Shown here in pieces: positions 26,394 to 36,567 of a stretch of DNA of 64,000 nt. The translations under genes were made by a program, and so were the position numbers. Every line of letters begins with the position of its first letter. The stretch's first letter is position 1. The DNA is from Microvirga makkahensis (lineage in GTDB: Bacteria > Pseudomonadota > Alphaproteobacteria > Rhizobiales > Beijerinckiaceae): positions 1-64,000 of the forward strand of contig NZ_WURB01000004.1 in the NCBI RefSeq assembly GCF_009830105.1, written 5' to 3'. Below the pieces are notes generated by a model. It was not told the DNA's origin and searched no databases. It saw only the letters and a program-made list of their open reading frames with translations.

Positions 26394-28058
26394 ATGAGCC
26401 GCCGGACATATATGAAGGCAGCACTCCTGTTGCTTGGAGTAGCCGCCCTAGGCACGGCCCTTTACTTCGTTGTGGGCGCTTCTCGCAGCCTGGATCTTCC
26501 GCATCCTGTCGAGCGGCCGCAGGGCTATGTGTCTCAGGTCGGCAGAAAAGACATCAATCTTGGCAAGCTGCCGCCCCAGACCGACGGAACACATCTTCTC
26601 TTCAGACCCAGAAAGGATCTGGAACCCTGGCCGCTCCAGCTGCCTCTCGATTGGGATGCGAATCCATACAAGGATGAGAACTGGAGGTTTCAGCTTCATG
26701 CCTGGCGAATGATGGATCCGCTCCTGGCCGGCTACTTCGAGAGCCGGACGGAGAACCTGCATCGGGCCTTCGCCTTCGCCCTCGATTGGTTCGCGTACCA
26801 TTATGAGCAAGGCAGGAATTCCACCATGGCGTGGTACGACATGGCAGCCGGCATTCGGGCGATGAAGCTCGCTCTTTTCCTGGACCGCTACTATGCCGGC
26901 CGCCTGGACCTTTCACGCGATGAGACACGCCGGCTCCTGGCTCTCGTGGACGAGCATGCGCGACGCTTGCAGGACGAGAGTTTCATTTCCGAAAGCAACC
27001 ATGGCTTGTTCCAGGTCTTCGGCCTGGAGCTACTGTGCCGTGTGGCGGCTGATCGGGAATCCTGCGCCAATGGACGTGACTTCGCCTCGCGCATGTTCTC
27101 CAAGATTCTCAAGGCACAGTATACGGAGGAAGGTGTTCATCGCGAACACTCGCCATTCTATCACGGCTTTGCCTGGCGCACGATCGAACGACTGGGCGGG
27201 ACCAAGCGGTTCGATGATCCCGTTGTTGCAAGCGTCCTCGCCAGGGCGGCCAAGATCCAGCCATGGTTTATTGCACCCGACGGCAGCATGGTCGCTGTGG
27301 GGGACACCGCAGGGCGGGGGAAACCGCTCGCGGTCGCTCGTGATGCTCCGCCGAAGGCAGCGGATTTCACGAAGTCCGGCTATGCGATCATCCGCGATCA
27401 CGACTCTATGCTTTTCGTGACAGGGATGGCCTATAGCCTTACGCACAAGCATGCGGATGATCTTAGCTTCGTACTTTTCGAACATGGCAGGCCGCTGTTC
27501 ATCGACAGCGGCAAGTACGGCTACAACACGGATCCGATGCGCCGTTATGTCGAGAGTGCGGCGGCACATAACACGATCAGTCTCCTCGGCCGGGAGATCG
27601 CTCCGGCGGATGTCACGATGACGGGTTCCTCGCTGAGGGCGCTCGCCCGCGAGGGTGACGCGTTTGTCGTCACCGGACAAATCGAGAGACCGGGCGCGTC
27701 CAAGACGGATACCTTCACGCAGGCCAGGGAGATTCGTTACGTGCCCGGCCGGTCGCTCATGATCCGGGACGAGCTTTCCGCTTCGTCGGAGCAGATTTTC
27801 GTCAGCAGTCTCCATCTCGCGCGGGATCTCAGACCGGATCTTGTTGAGGGCGGCTTCGATGTCACGCTGCCCACCGGGAGAAAAGTCAGAGCTCGCCTGT
27901 CGGAGCCAGATTGCACGATCGAAACCATGCGAGGCCGTCAGAACCCGCCCCTGGGCTGGGAGAGCGTCGGCTATCTGAAAATGGAGCCGACCAGCGTGGT
28001 GCGCGCCGTCTGCGGCGGGCGCAAGCGGGCGATCACTTGGACTGTGGCGCTGGATTAG
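26394..28058 (+). CDS. Membrane-anchored heparinase II/III family protein
   Basis: Likely polysaccharide lyase of about 554 residues. The N-terminus (MSRRTYMKAALLLLGVAALG) is a signal anchor. Residues about 60-310 form the (alpha/alpha) helical half, with NHGLFQVFGLELL and EHSPFYHGFAW. The C-terminal half is the heparinase II/III beta-sandwich, with the conserved THKHADDLSFVLFEHGRPLFIDSGKYGYN segment (read about residues 365-395), where the His and Asp are metal/active-site candidates. AAHNTISL follows as in the family. I chose the ATG at 26394, after AGGAAAGCGGG, over an upstream frame start at 26340. It may act on the cell's own or a host uronate polymer. No exopolysaccharide genes adjoin it, so the substrate is open. 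Confidence 0.87.
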   Translation: MSRRTYMKAALLLLGVAALGTALYFVVGASRSLDLPHPVERPQGYVSQVGRKDINLGKLPPQTDGTHLLFRPRKDLEPWPLQLPLDWDANPYKDENWRFQLHAWRMMDPLLAGYFESRTENLHRAFAFALDWFAYHYEQGRNSTMAWYDMAAGIRAMKLALFLDRYYAGRLDLSRDETRRLLALVDEHARRLQDESFISESNHGLFQVFGLELLCRVAADRESCANGRDFASRMFSKILKAQYTEEGVHREHSPFYHGFAWRTIERLGGTKRFDDPVVASVLARAAKIQPWFIAPDGSMVAVGDTAGRGKPLAVARDAPPKAADFTKSGYAIIRDHDSMLFVTGMAYSLTHKHADDLSFVLFEHGRPLFIDSGKYGYNTDPMRRYVESAAAHNTISLLGREIAPADVTMTGSSLRALAREGDAFVVTGQIERPGASKTDTFTQAREIRYVPGRSLMIRDELSASSEQIFVSSLHLARDLRPDLVEGGFDVTLPTGRKVRARLSEPDCTIETMRGRQNPPLGWESVGYLKMEPTSVVRAVCGGRKRAITWTVALD

Positions 28059-28306
28059 CGCAGCGTTATCCCGGATCCTCATGGCGACTCGCTCGCGGTC
28101 CTGCTCAACGCGGGCCAGCCTCAAGGCGTATCCGGCGGGAGCGAGGGAGTGGTCTGCTGCCAGGGCAGATAAGATACCGATCAATCATGTGCGATTGCCG
28201 CGCTCTCTCGTCAAGCAGCTGAACCAGAGCGTCTGTCCGCCGTTGGATAGCAGGACCGAGGCGGGCCGTTCTCCGGCAGGTTCGTTCCGGTCGCCCGGAG
28301 GACGAC

Positions 28307-29530
28307 GTGGTCAAGCACATTCTTCTCATCGCCGTCGCCGGTCTGGCGCTTGCCTTTGGCCTTTACGTCTTCATGTTCCGGCCCTCCGAGGATTCTCCGG
28401 TGCCCCAGACCGCGTCGGCGTCGGCCGCTCCTCCGCCCCAGGTCGGGGTGATCACCGTGCAACCGGCCGAGATTCCCTATCCAGTGGAGTATGCCGGGCG
28501 TGTCGCGGGCTTTCGGGACGTGGAGGTGCGCCCGCGCGTCGGCGGCCTCCTGCTCGAGCGCCAATTCGAGGAGGGTGCGCGCGTCACGGAGGGCCAGGTG
28601 CTCTTCCGGATCGATCCGGCCACCTACGAGGTGGCCCTGAGCCGGGCTGAGGCCCAGTTGCAGCAGGCCCAGGCCGCGCTGTACCAGGCCCAGCAGAATT
28701 TCGAGCGCGTCGAGCCGCTCGCCCGCCGCGGCGTCTCCACCGATGTGCAGCTCGAGGAGGCCCGCTCCCAGCGGGATCAGGCCCGGGCCGGAGTGCAGCT
28801 CGCAGAAGCGGAGGTCCAGAATGCCAGGCTCAACCTGAGCTACACGACGGTGACCGCGCCCGCCACCGGGACCACGGCCCTGCAATCCCCTCCGGTCGGC
28901 GCTCTCATTCAGGCACAGCAGACGCTCCTGACAACGATCTCCCAGCTCGATCCGGCCTATGTGAACTTCTCCTTCACCGACGAGGAGAACAGGGCTTTCC
29001 GCGCTTTGAACGAGCGGAGGGAAAGGCCGATCTCCGAGAAGGAGCTGAAGGTCGAGCTGCTCCTCGGGCAGGAAGCATCCTATCCTCGTCCCGGCCAGGT
29101 CGATACCGCCGCCCAGCGGGTCGATCCGCAGACCGGAACGATCCAGGCGAGGGCGATCTTTCCGAACCCCGAGGGCGCTCTGCTTCCGGGCCAATTCGTG
29201 CGCGTGCGCATCACCGGCATCACGCTTCCCGGTTCCATCGTGGTCCCGCAGCAGGCGGTGAGCCAGGGACCACAAGGTCCGACGATCTATGTTCTGGGCG
29301 AAAACGATATCGCCCAGGCGCGGCCGATCCGTCTGGGGCCGGAGGTCCCGGGCGGCTGGGTGGTGCGTGAGGGCCTGAGCGGAGGCGAAAGGGTGGTCGC
29401 CGACGGCGTGATCCGGGTTCGTCCGGGACAACCGGTCAGGCCGGCTCCGATGCAGGTCCAGGCGCCGGAAGCAACCGGCTCCGCGGGGCTTGGCTCACAG
29501 GGCCGACCGGCATCGGGAGCGCGCCCATGA
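28307..29530 (+). CDS. RND efflux periplasmic adaptor subunit
   Basis: Membrane-fusion protein of 407 residues linking an RND pump to an outer-membrane channel. The N-terminal helix (residues 4-24) anchors it in the inner membrane, and no lipobox cysteine is seen. Beta-barrel, lipoyl and coiled hairpin segments are recognisable: [41 protein letters not shown] and a Gln/Ala-rich helix pair. The AcrA/MexA pattern [14 protein letters not shown] is followed by the C-terminal membrane-proximal domain. The start is GTG after CGGAGGACGAC. It overlaps the pump gene by ATGA. Confidence 0.93.
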   Translation: MVKHILLIAVAGLALAFGLYVFMFRPSEDSPVPQTASASAAPPPQVGVITVQPAEIPYPVEYAGRVAGFRDVEVRPRVGGLLLERQFEEGARVTEGQVLFRIDPATYEVALSRAEAQLQQAQAALYQAQQNFERVEPLARRGVSTDVQLEEARSQRDQARAGVQLAEAEVQNARLNLSYTTVTAPATGTTALQSPPVGALIQAQQTLLTTISQLDPAYVNFSFTDEENRAFRALNERRERPISEKELKVELLLGQEASYPRPGQVDTAAQRVDPQTGTIQARAIFPNPEGALLPGQFVRVRITGITLPGSIVVPQQAVSQGPQGPTIYVLGENDIAQARPIRLGPEVPGGWVVREGLSGGERVVADGVIRVRPGQPVRPAPMQVQAPEATGSAGLGSQGRPASGARP

Positions 29531-32500
29531 TTTCGAAGTTCTTCATCGATCGTCCGATCTTCGCCTCCGTCCTGTCCGTCGTCATCGTGCTCGTCGGGCT
29601 GATCGCCATGCGGATCCTGCCCGTCGCGCAATATCCCGAGATCGTGCCGCCCCAGGTCGTGGTCTCCGCGACCTATCCGGGAGCGAGCGCCGAGACCATT
29701 GCCGAGACCGTTGCCGCGCCCCTGGAGCAGCAGATCAACGGGGTCGAGGACATGATCTACATGCAGTCGACCTCGACCGGCTCGGGCACCATGAGCCTGT
29801 CCGTCTTCTTCCAGACCGGAACCGATGCCGACCAGGCGACGATCAACGTCAGCAACCGCGTTCAGCGCGCGACCGCCGTCCTGCCCGAGGAGGTGCGGCG
29901 GCAAGGCGTGACGGTCACGAAGCGTTCCTCCTCGATCCTGCAGATCGTCGCCCTGTCCTCGCCGGACCGGCGCTACGACACGATCTACATTTCCAATTAT
30001 GCGCTGGTAAACGTCATCGACGAGCTGCGCCGCACGCCCGGTGTCGGTGATGCCTCGCTCTTCGGCGCGTCGGATTACGCGATGCGCATCTGGCTCAGGC
30101 CGGACAGGGTCGCCCAGTACAACCTGACGCCGGGGGACATCGCGGCTGCCATCCGCGAACAGAACGCCCAGTTCGCCGCTGGCCGGTTCGCGGAGGAGCC
30201 GATGCCGGGCCGTCAGGCCTTCACCTACTCGGTCACGACGCAGGGGCGCCTCGCTGACCCACGGGAGTTCGAGCAGATCATCCTGCGTTCGGACGAGAAC
30301 GGCGGAGCCTTGCGGCTCAAGGATGTCGCGCGGGTGGAGCTGGGGTCCCAGAACTATTCCACCGTGGCGACGCTCAACGGGGCGCCGACCGTTCCCATCG
30401 GCATTTATCTCCAGCCCGACGCTAACGCGCTGGAGGTGTCGGCCGCTGTCGATGCCACGATGCAGCGGCTCTCGCAGCGCTTCCCCGATGGATTGCGCTA
30501 CGACGTGCCGTTCAACACCACGACATTCATCGAGGTCTCCATCGAGGAGGTGATCCGCACCTTCGTCGAGGCCATCGTCCTGGTTGTGATCGTGGTCTTC
30601 CTCTTCCTGCAGAACTGGCGCGCGACGCTGATTCCGCTGCTCGCCGTGCCGGTTTCCATCATCGGCACCTTCGCCGGAATGTACGCGCTTGGCTTCTCGA
30701 TCAATCTGCTCACGCTCTTCGGGCTCATCCTCGCCATCGGCATCGTGGTGGATGACGCCATCATCGTGCTGGAGAACGTCGAGCGCATCATGACCACGGA
30801 GGAGAAGCCGCCCCGGGAGGCCGCCATTCAGGCCATGCGCGAGGTGAGCGGGCCGGTCGTCGCCGTGGTGCTCGTGCTCTGTGCGGTGTTCATTCCGGTG
30901 TCCTTTCTCGGCGGCCTCGCCGGCGAGCTCTACCGGCAATTCGCCGTAACGATCGCCGTTTCGGTGGTGATCTCGGGGATCGTGGCCCTGACGCTCACCC
31001 CCGCCCTCTGCGCGCTTCTGCTCAAGGAGGGGCATCGTGAGCCGTGGCGCCCGTTCCGCGTCTTCAACCGCGGGTTCGACTGGCTGACCGGAGCATTCAC
31101 GTCCGGCACGGCGTTCTTCCTGCGCCACGCGGTCCTGGCGCTGATGCTCATCGCGGCGATGCTCGGCGCCACATGGTGGCTGTTCGAGCGGGTCCCGGGC
31201 GGTCTCGTGCCCGCCGAGGATCTGGGAAACGTCTTCGTCGTGTCGATGTTGCCGCCCGCAGCCTCTCTCGACCGCACGCTCGACATCACCGGCAAGGTGA
31301 CGGAGGGCGCCACCCAGCATCCGGCCGTCGCCGATGTGGTGACCTTGGCTGGGTTCGATCTTCTGTCGGGCGCGCAGAAGACCAATGCCGGCGTATCCTT
31401 CGTCTCACTCAAGGATTGGTCCGAGCGTACCGATCCGCGTCTCGACGCCCGCAATCTCGCTCCGTCCTTCGCGGCTCTCAACGTCAATTTCCGAGACGGA
31501 ATCGTGATCGGCTTCAATCCGCCGCCCATCATGGGCCTGAGCACCACCGGCGGGTTCGAGTTCTATCTTCAGGACCGTTCCGGCGGCAGCCTGGAGAGCT
31601 TAGCGCAGGCGGCCCAACGGGTCATCCAGGCCGCCAATCAGCGCCCGGAGCTCACCGGCGTCTCCACCACCTTTAACACGGGCGTGCCGCAATACCGGAT
31701 CGACGTGGACCGCGACAAGGCGAAGGCGCTGGGCGTTCCGATCTCGGCGATCTTCGATACGATGCAGAGCACCTTCGGCAGCCTGTACGTGAACGATTTC
31801 ACCCTGTTCGGACGCACCTACCGGGTGAGTCTCTCCTCCGAACCGGAGTTCCGGCATTCTCCCGAGGATCTGCGGCACGTATTCGTGCGCTCCAGCAATG
31901 GGACCATGGTCCCGCTCAACGTCCTTCTGGCCACCGTCCGCACCGCCGGACCCGACGTGGTCGACCGGTTCAACGTGTTCCCCGCCGCGAAAATCCAGGG
32001 CAACCCGGCTCCAGGCTTCTCGTCGAGCCAGGCGATCGCCGCCATGGAGCAGGTTGTGGCGCAGACCCTTTCGCCCGATTATTCGATCGGCTGGACGGGC
32101 TCGGCCTACCAGGAACTGCAATCGGCCGGGACAGGATCGCAAGGCTTCCTGCTCGGCCTCGTGATGGTGTTCCTGATCCTGGCCGCGCAATACGAGCGCT
32201 GGTCGCTGCCTTTCGCCGTCATCACCGCCGTGCCTTTCGCCGTCTTTGGGGCGATCCTCGCCATCTGGCTGCGGGGCATCGAGAACGACATCTATTTCCA
32301 GGTCGGCCTCGTCACGCTCATCGGCCTGGCGGCCAAGAACGCGATCCTGATCGTCGAGTTCGCGGCCGAGCGTTACCGCGAGGGATCCTCCGTCTACGAT
32401 GCCGCGCTCGTGGCTGCGCGGCTGCGCTTCCGCCCCATCGTGATGACGTCGCTCGCCTTCATCCTGGGCGTCGTACCGCTCGCCGTCTCGACCGGCGCCG

Positions 32501-32667
32501 GTTCGGCCAGCCGCCATTCGGTCGGGACTGGTGTCATCGGCGGCATGCTGGCTGCCACCTTCCTGGCGGTATTGTTCGTGCCCCTGTTCTTCAGGCTGGT
32601 GACACGGGAAAGAAAGAACCGGAAGGAGAGTGCTCCGGCACCCGTTCCGACATCAGCGGCCGAATAG
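29527..32667 (+). CDS. RND multidrug efflux pump, inner-membrane transporter (HAE1 family)
   Basis: A 1046-residue proton-driven exporter of the AcrB/MexB/OqxB type. It begins [17 protein letters not shown] as the family does, has twelve expected membrane helices in two repeats, and keeps the proton-relay Asp pair in [17 protein letters not shown]. The second-half mates [19 protein letters not shown] and the two large periplasmic loops are also present. Substrates are probably hydrophobic drugs, dyes or plant compounds. It overlaps the adaptor gene by 4 nt. No outer-membrane factor is encoded nearby, so it must use a TolC-like protein from elsewhere. A LuxR-type regulator follows 276 nt downstream, and whether it controls the pump is unknown. 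Confidence 0.95.
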   Translation: MISKFFIDRPIFASVLSVVIVLVGLIAMRILPVAQYPEIVPPQVVVSATYPGASAETIAETVAAPLEQQINGVEDMIYMQSTSTGSGTMSLSVFFQTGTDADQATINVSNRVQRATAVLPEEVRRQGVTVTKRSSSILQIVALSSPDRRYDTIYISNYALVNVIDELRRTPGVGDASLFGASDYAMRIWLRPDRVAQYNLTPGDIAAAIREQNAQFAAGRFAEEPMPGRQAFTYSVTTQGRLADPREFEQIILRSDENGGALRLKDVARVELGSQNYSTVATLNGAPTVPIGIYLQPDANALEVSAAVDATMQRLSQRFPDGLRYDVPFNTTTFIEVSIEEVIRTFVEAIVLVVIVVFLFLQNWRATLIPLLAVPVSIIGTFAGMYALGFSINLLTLFGLILAIGIVVDDAIIVLENVERIMTTEEKPPREAAIQAMREVSGPVVAVVLVLCAVFIPVSFLGGLAGELYRQFAVTIAVSVVISGIVALTLTPALCALLLKEGHREPWRPFRVFNRGFDWLTGAFTSGTAFFLRHAVLALMLIAAMLGATWWLFERVPGGLVPAEDLGNVFVVSMLPPAASLDRTLDITGKVTEGATQHPAVADVVTLAGFDLLSGAQKTNAGVSFVSLKDWSERTDPRLDARNLAPSFAALNVNFRDGIVIGFNPPPIMGLSTTGGFEFYLQDRSGGSLESLAQAAQRVIQAANQRPELTGVSTTFNTGVPQYRIDVDRDKAKALGVPISAIFDTMQSTFGSLYVNDFTLFGRTYRVSLSSEPEFRHSPEDLRHVFVRSSNGTMVPLNVLLATVRTAGPDVVDRFNVFPAAKIQGNPAPGFSSSQAIAAMEQVVAQTLSPDYSIGWTGSAYQELQSAGTGSQGFLLGLVMVFLILAAQYERWSLPFAVITAVPFAVFGAILAIWLRGIENDIYFQVGLVTLIGLAAKNAILIVEFAAERYREGSSVYDAALVAARLRFRPIVMTSLAFILGVVPLAVSTGAGSASRHSVGTGVIGGMLAATFLAVLFVPLFFRLVTRERKNRKESAPAPVPTSAAE

Positions 32668-32943
32668 CAAGGCGCGGGAGGCCTGGCGGGGTCCCAGCGC
32701 GGCGCCGTTCCGATCGACGCTGGCTCAAGGCGGGCTTCGCTCGCCATCGACTCGATAACGAAGGCGGATTTCTGAATTTTGCGTTTCTATTTCCGAGTTT
32801 TGCGTTTCTCATGGCTGTTCTTTGGAGTTAGATCATACTCCTTAGGTGTTAGACCACTTGGCCTATGTCTTGATCGCTTCCGCCGGCTGGGTACCCTTAC
32901 GGAAGCAGCGCGACATTTCGAATATATTCCGGGGGGCGGGCCA

Positions 32944-33705
32944 ATGTCTTATGAAGCAGCTAGGCGGATTGCAGGTAACCATGTCAGACAGATCAAGGCT
33001 GTTCTCATTTCCAAGAATCCATTGATCGATACCGGGATCCGCCATCTTCTCGAGGGGAGTTGCTACGCCGTGGCGGGCATGGTCCACGATGTGGCGGCCC
33101 TGCCCAACCCTTGTCCCGGCGCTGAGCCCGATCTGTTCATCATCGCCGGCGGCAATTGTGGCGAGCAGACACTCGAGACTGTGAGGCTCCTAAGGACCAG
33201 GCATTCCAGCGCCAGAATTGCCGTGATTGCCGACCATTTCGATCTGGCCTTCGTGCGCCTCGGCCATGCGGCCGGCGTGCACGGCTTCTGCCTGTCGGGG
33301 AGCAGCCGTGACGTTCTCATCAAGTCGCTTGAATTGATTTCGTTGGGAGAGGAAATTCTGCCGCCCGTTGTGATGACTTCACTCCTGAACGGGAGCGAGG
33401 CGGCCTCTGCGCCGAAGTCCTTCGATGGCCTTGCCTTCTCGGGGAACAGCTCCGAGGCGCACAAGAAGGCCAAGCTGTCCCCGAGAGAAGCCGAGGTGCT
33501 GAGACATCTCATGGAGGGGGCGGCCAACAAGGTCATCGCGCGCGAGCTCGATGTGGCCGAGGTGACAGTCAAGGTTCACGTCAAGACGATTTTGAGGAAG
33601 ATCGGGGCGGCCAATCGGACTCAAGCCGCTATGTGGGCCTCTGCGCATCTTCCCGGCCGCGAGGGTCTCGCGGGCCGCCGGCAGGGATTGTCCGTGTCAG
33701 GTTGA
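32944..33705 (+). CDS. NarL/FixJ-type regulator with a degenerate receiver domain
   Basis: Transcription regulator of 253 residues. The N-terminal half (about 15-140) has a receiver-like fold, but the phosphoacceptor strand reads PDLFIIAGGN, with no Asp at the expected place, and the early acidic pair is absent (VLISKNPLIDTG). Phosphorylation is therefore unlikely. The C-terminal half is a LuxR-type helix-turn-helix: KLSPREAEVLRHLMEGAANKVIAREL, then VTVKVHVKTILRKIGAANRTQAAMWA. I start at the ATG at 32944 after GGGGGCGGG; an upstream frame to 32779 looks non-coding. Similar degenerate receivers are common in Methylobacterium-like bacteria. Targets are unknown. Confidence 0.87.
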   Translation: MSYEAARRIAGNHVRQIKAVLISKNPLIDTGIRHLLEGSCYAVAGMVHDVAALPNPCPGAEPDLFIIAGGNCGEQTLETVRLLRTRHSSARIAVIADHFDLAFVRLGHAAGVHGFCLSGSSRDVLIKSLELISLGEEILPPVVMTSLLNGSEAASAPKSFDGLAFSGNSSEAHKKAKLSPREAEVLRHLMEGAANKVIARELDVAEVTVKVHVKTILRKIGAANRTQAAMWASAHLPGREGLAGRRQGLSVSG

Positions 33706-34051
33706 GGCGAAGCGCTGCTGCGATCAGCTGCACGGCCTGCTGTCAGACGGGTAAGAACCCTCCTTGCCCTTTCCCCTCCATGCCCTCGAAATCCCCGATT
33801 GCCGCGTCCCGGACTCCCGAACCGGTCGCTTTCATCGCCGCGGCGTCGAGGTCGCCTGGAAGGCCGACGTCCCTGGTCACAATCAGATGGGCAGAAGATT
33901 CCTTGGCAATCTCCTCTCTTGTATCCCTTCCAGCCCGCTTGTTTCTGCACAGCCCCGCATGGTTGCGGTGAAGCGGACCCCGTCGGCAAAAACCCCGCGT
34001 TGCGAAGCCACGCGGGGTCCGATGAACTGTCGCGAATGCGCTCCTTTCGGG
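33706..34051. other. Intergenic region, nothing recognised
   Basis: It lies between the convergent LuxR-type and DUF1236 genes. Open frames here are shadows without a ribosome site. A GC-rich stretch around 33990-34022 (ACCCCGC/GCGGGGT) could form a hairpin that ends the DUF1236 transcript. Confidence 0.5.
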
Positions 34052-34699
34052 CTACCGTTCGATCACCGTGACGACACGGCGGCTGCTGCCTTCGACGATG
34101 TAGTAGCGGTCATCCACCAGCACGACCTTGCAGTCGCGCACGCCCGTGATCAGGCTCTCCAGGGTGGTCGGGCAGTCGACGAGTTCTGTCACTGTCGTGG
34201 GAACGGTCTGACCCACCGAGATGGTGATGTTCTGCTGCACCGGCCTGATGTTCACGCTGCGAAGCGTCTCAACAGCTCGGGTGCGCTGTTCGCCCGTGAT
34301 GTTGACCGTGGTCGAGCTGCTTGCACCCGCTGCTGCGCCACCGCTCGTGCCAGCCGTGCCTCCAGAAGTGCCGGATGCAGCGCCGCCGGACGTCGTGCCG
34401 CTCGCTGCGCCGCTCGAATTGGTGCCGCCACTGGTCCCTCCGGACGCGCCTGAGGAAGTGCCGCCGGAAGTCCCACCTGACGTGCCCGATGTCCCAGACG
34501 ATGTGCTCCCCGAGGCGCCACCGCTGGCTCCGCCTGAAGTGCCTGCGGAGCCGCCGCCGGACGTGCTGGGCGCGACGGTTGTTCCGCCCGATGAACCACC
34601 AGACGAGCCGCTCGAAGAACCGCCGCTTGTCTGGGCGACAGCCGCAAGGCTCAGGGAGAAAGCCGCAGCGGCCACTGTCGTCAGCAACGCTATACGCAT
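34052..34699 (-). CDS. Secreted Gly/Ser/Thr-rich protein with DUF1236-like C-terminus
   Basis: A 215-residue exported protein. Residues 1-22 are a signal peptide ending VAQ. Residues about 25-130 are a low-complexity run of GTSGG/ASGG-type repeats, probably disordered. The C-terminal part, VNITGEQRTRAVETLRSVN, then VGQTVPTTVTELV and VVLVDDRYYIVEGSSRRVVTVIE, matches the DUF1236 pattern found in many Hyphomicrobiales envelope proteins of unknown function. The ATG at 34699 follows GGAGG by 8 nt; the frame to 34714 is an overextension. The Gly/Ser linker could span the periplasm or tether the domain to the wall. The repeats make its length prone to change. Confidence 0.8.
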   Translation of the reverse strand: MRIALLTTVAAAAFSLSLAAVAQTSGGSSSGSSGGSSGGTTVAPSTSGGGSAGTSGGASGGASGSTSSGTSGTSGGTSGGTSSGASGGTSGGTNSSGAASGTTSGGAASGTSGGTAGTSGGAAAGASSSTTVNITGEQRTRAVETLRSVNIRPVQQNITISVGQTVPTTVTELVDCPTTLESLITGVRDCKVVLVDDRYYIVEGSSRRVVTVIER

Positions 34700-35268
34700 C
34701 TGTGTAACCTCCATTCACGACCGGGCTCCCGTGAGCCCGCGCTAGCGGACAAACATTCTTCCCGGGGCGGTGTTCCCTATAGACGGTAAACGGGCTGTCA
34801 TTGTGGTAAGTGTTCTCGCTGATATCATGGGATGAAGCGCTTGATTCCCAAGCACAAAAGCCGCGGATAACTTTAAGCGTGGCACTTGTATATGAACGTT
34901 TGTTCAGAATTGATCTGGCTCGAATATGCTTTTGCGTACTCAGTTTGAGCATTGCATTGCAATACTTGCCGACTATTTTGAGAGTGTTCGCGAGACATCG
35001 GCGTGACATGGCCGCTCCAAGCGATTGTGGCGGGATGCAGAGGCGCTGGGACTCTTGCTCCGGGACTCTTGCTCCGGGACTCTCGGGAATCCTTCCCGTT
35101 AAGATCGCGAACCCCGCATGTCGAGCAGGTCGCAGGCGCGCCAGTGACCGCGACGATGAATTCGAGGGGCAACAGGCTGAAGTCCGAACCAGCGCGGCCC
35201 ACGACAGCGTCGGCACAGCTTGTCATGAACTTGAGAGAGTATTGTTACGCGCAGCAAAGGGAGGCGGC
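34700..35268. other. Intergenic region with an AT-rich stretch and a 14-nt tandem repeat
   Basis: Positions about 34750-35000 are clearly more AT-rich than their surroundings and probably contain promoters. I see no convincing gene. A tandem repeat lies at 35048-35083. Open frames that cross it have no coding signature before the small gene starting at 35269. Confidence 0.55.
35048..35083. repeat. 14-nt tandem duplication
   Basis: GGGACTCTTGCTCC occurs twice in perfect tandem (35048-35061 and 35062-35075), followed by a partial third copy (GGGACTCT). It is intergenic. Confidence 0.9.
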
Positions 35269-35478
35269 ATGTTCTTCGTTGTAACCGGAAATGGGGAGCA
35301 GGGAGCTGTGGCGGTCACCTGCGAGACCGCAGCCGCCGCGGCGGAGAAGGCCCGCGCTCTGACCCTGGAAGGGATGAAAGACGTTCTCATCACGGATGCG
35401 GATGGGCTGCAGCATGCCCCGCCCGACTTCGATCGGCTGTTCGTTACGATCCCGGCGGAGACGCGGTCTGCCTCCTAA
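35269..35478 (+). CDS. Small hypothetical protein
   Basis: A 69-residue soluble protein starting MFFVVTGNGEQGAVAVTC and ending with a Ser/Ala tail. The ATG has a good ribosome site (GGGAGG, 5 nt upstream). The predicted pattern is a strand, then an Ala-rich helix (AAAAAEKARALTLEG), then DVLITDADG, which suggests a compact alpha/beta fold. I do not recognise the family or any function. Longer frames reaching upstream cross the tandem repeat and are not credible. Confidence 0.6.
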   Translation: MFFVVTGNGEQGAVAVTCETAAAAAEKARALTLEGMKDVLITDADGLQHAPPDFDRLFVTIPAETRSAS

Positions 35479-35673
35479 GGCAGTGGACGCTGCGTTTCCG
35501 TACCGGCTCGTTGCTGTCCCTTGCGCCATGCTTCAGCGGGCAGTCGCGCTGAAGCAATCCTGTCGGCCGGGCTGCGCGCTCTCGATCTCAGGAGCGCCGA
35601 AGACCTGGCCTCGCGCTGGCGCATCCAACGGGCACGAGGGAGCGCGTTGAAGGGTGCTCCCGTCCAAGGAAGA

Positions 35674-35724
35674 AGCATCGGAGGGGCTCCCGAAAGGGCA
35701 AGTCCACTTTTCGCGTCCGATGCT
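35674..35724. repeat. Dispersed palindromic element, intact arms
   Basis: The 9-bp arms AGCATCGGA (35674-35682) and TCCGATGCT (35716-35724) enclose an inner CCGAAAG/CTTTTCG-like pair next to CCACTT. It lies between the convergent small gene and the NepR-like gene and may terminate both. Related copies are at about 8.9 and 41.8 kb. Confidence 0.7.
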
Positions 35725-35750
35725 CCAAGCCCCTAAGCTCCCACAGGGCC

Positions 35751-35933
35751 TCATGCGGAGCGAGCTTGCTCGCGCTCTTTCCGCCGCAGGGCAAGGAGCA
35801 GGTCGATGCAGTCGTCCGGGATTGGTGCGCCAATGATCGGTCGGTAAACCAGGCGCAGTCTGCGGCCGATCCGGACCTGGGCGGCCTTGCCAAGTCGGCC
35901 ATTTCCAGACTTCTGGTGATCTCCAGCCATCGC
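35751..35933 (-). CDS. NepR-like anti-sigma factor
   Basis: A small protein of 60 residues whose core, IGRRLRLVYRPIIGAPIPDD followed by CIDLLLAL, matches the two-helix NepR signature (an IG..LR..Y helix, then E/AP.P, then a D.LL..L helix). NepR sequesters the general-stress sigma factor EcfG until phosphorylated PhyR releases it. Here the usual neighbours phyR and ecfG are absent, so it looks like a stand-alone paralogue. I start at the ATG at 35933, after GGAG; one at 35948 is also open. The mature helices fit binding to a sigma factor, but which one is unknown. HWE kinases, which act in the same pathway, lie at 19-22 kb. Confidence 0.72.
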   Translation of the reverse strand, partial: AMAGDHQKSGNGRLGKAAQVRIGRRLRLVYRPIIGAPIPDDCIDLLLALRRKEREQARSA

Positions 35934-36030
35934 AACTCCAATTCTCATCAGGGGAGAGGATGTAAAAACATGGTAAACGGCTGGTTAAAATGCGGGTCTC
36001 ACAGACGAGAATGGCGGCCTTCTGTACCTG

Positions 36031-36056
36031 GCTTGACTCTTCGGCTTGACTCTTCG
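36031..36056. repeat. 13-nt tandem duplication
   Basis: GCTTGACTCTTCG is repeated perfectly at 36031-36043 and 36044-36056 in non-coding DNA. Confidence 0.9.
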
Positions 36057-36257
36057 GGGTGAGATGGTCTGTTCCCGCCTTTGCCTCGAGACGCGGCAGA
36101 GCTTCACCTGGGAAACGGTTATCGCAAAGAGCGGCTCACGGAATCCATGGTCCAACGGCCGCGTTTGCCGCTTCCCCAGGTTGGTCACGAACACCCGGGC
36201 CGTCACGGCCTGGCATGTCCGGTTGCTGATTGGGCGGAAGGCCCCTGGTGGCTGAGC

Positions 36258-36395
36258 CTAATGCTTGGTGTCCGTCCGCGCCTCGACGATCTCGCTCACG
36301 GCCCATTTGGAGGACTGAGCTTGCCCGCCTCCTTTGGGTTTCTCCTTCTTCGGCTTCTTCGCCTCTCGGTTTCCATGCTGCTCGCGGTGGGCCAT
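36258..36395 (-). CDS. Small basic protein with Lys/Pro-rich core
   Basis: A 45-residue protein starting MAHREQHGNREAKKPKKEKP and ending VEARTDTKH. The ATG at 36395 is preceded by a strong ribosome site (AGGAGA, 5 nt away), which supports a real gene despite its length. Short proteins with a GNREAKKPKK-type segment recur in Hyphomicrobiales, usually unannotated. Their charge suggests nucleic-acid or ribosome association, but no function is known. The longer overlapping frame to 36830 belongs to the neighbouring broken gene and is not its start. Confidence 0.65.
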   Translation of the reverse strand: MAHREQHGNREAKKPKKEKPKGGGQAQSSKWAVSEIVEARTDTKH

Positions 36396-36567
36396 GGTCG
36401 TCTCCTTCCATATCCAGGATCGTCTCAAGGACTCAGCGGAACGCGCAGCCGAACAATAGCATATCTGGAAGACCGGCTCACCTGTGGACAGGCCACGTCC
36501 GGGCGTGCTCCGCGGGCTGTTCGCGACACCGCCCAGCGGGACAGGGGAAGGTCGCTCGACGAACTCC

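Noticed and set aside
29287..31320. Minus-strand open frame of 677 codons opposite the RND genes
   Set aside because: Antisense to the adaptor and pump genes. The His/Asp-rich text has no family resemblance.
32779..32943. N-terminal extension of the LuxR-type regulator
   Set aside because: The added 55 residues are not protein-like, while the ATG at 32944 follows a G-rich ribosome site and begins the receiver fold.
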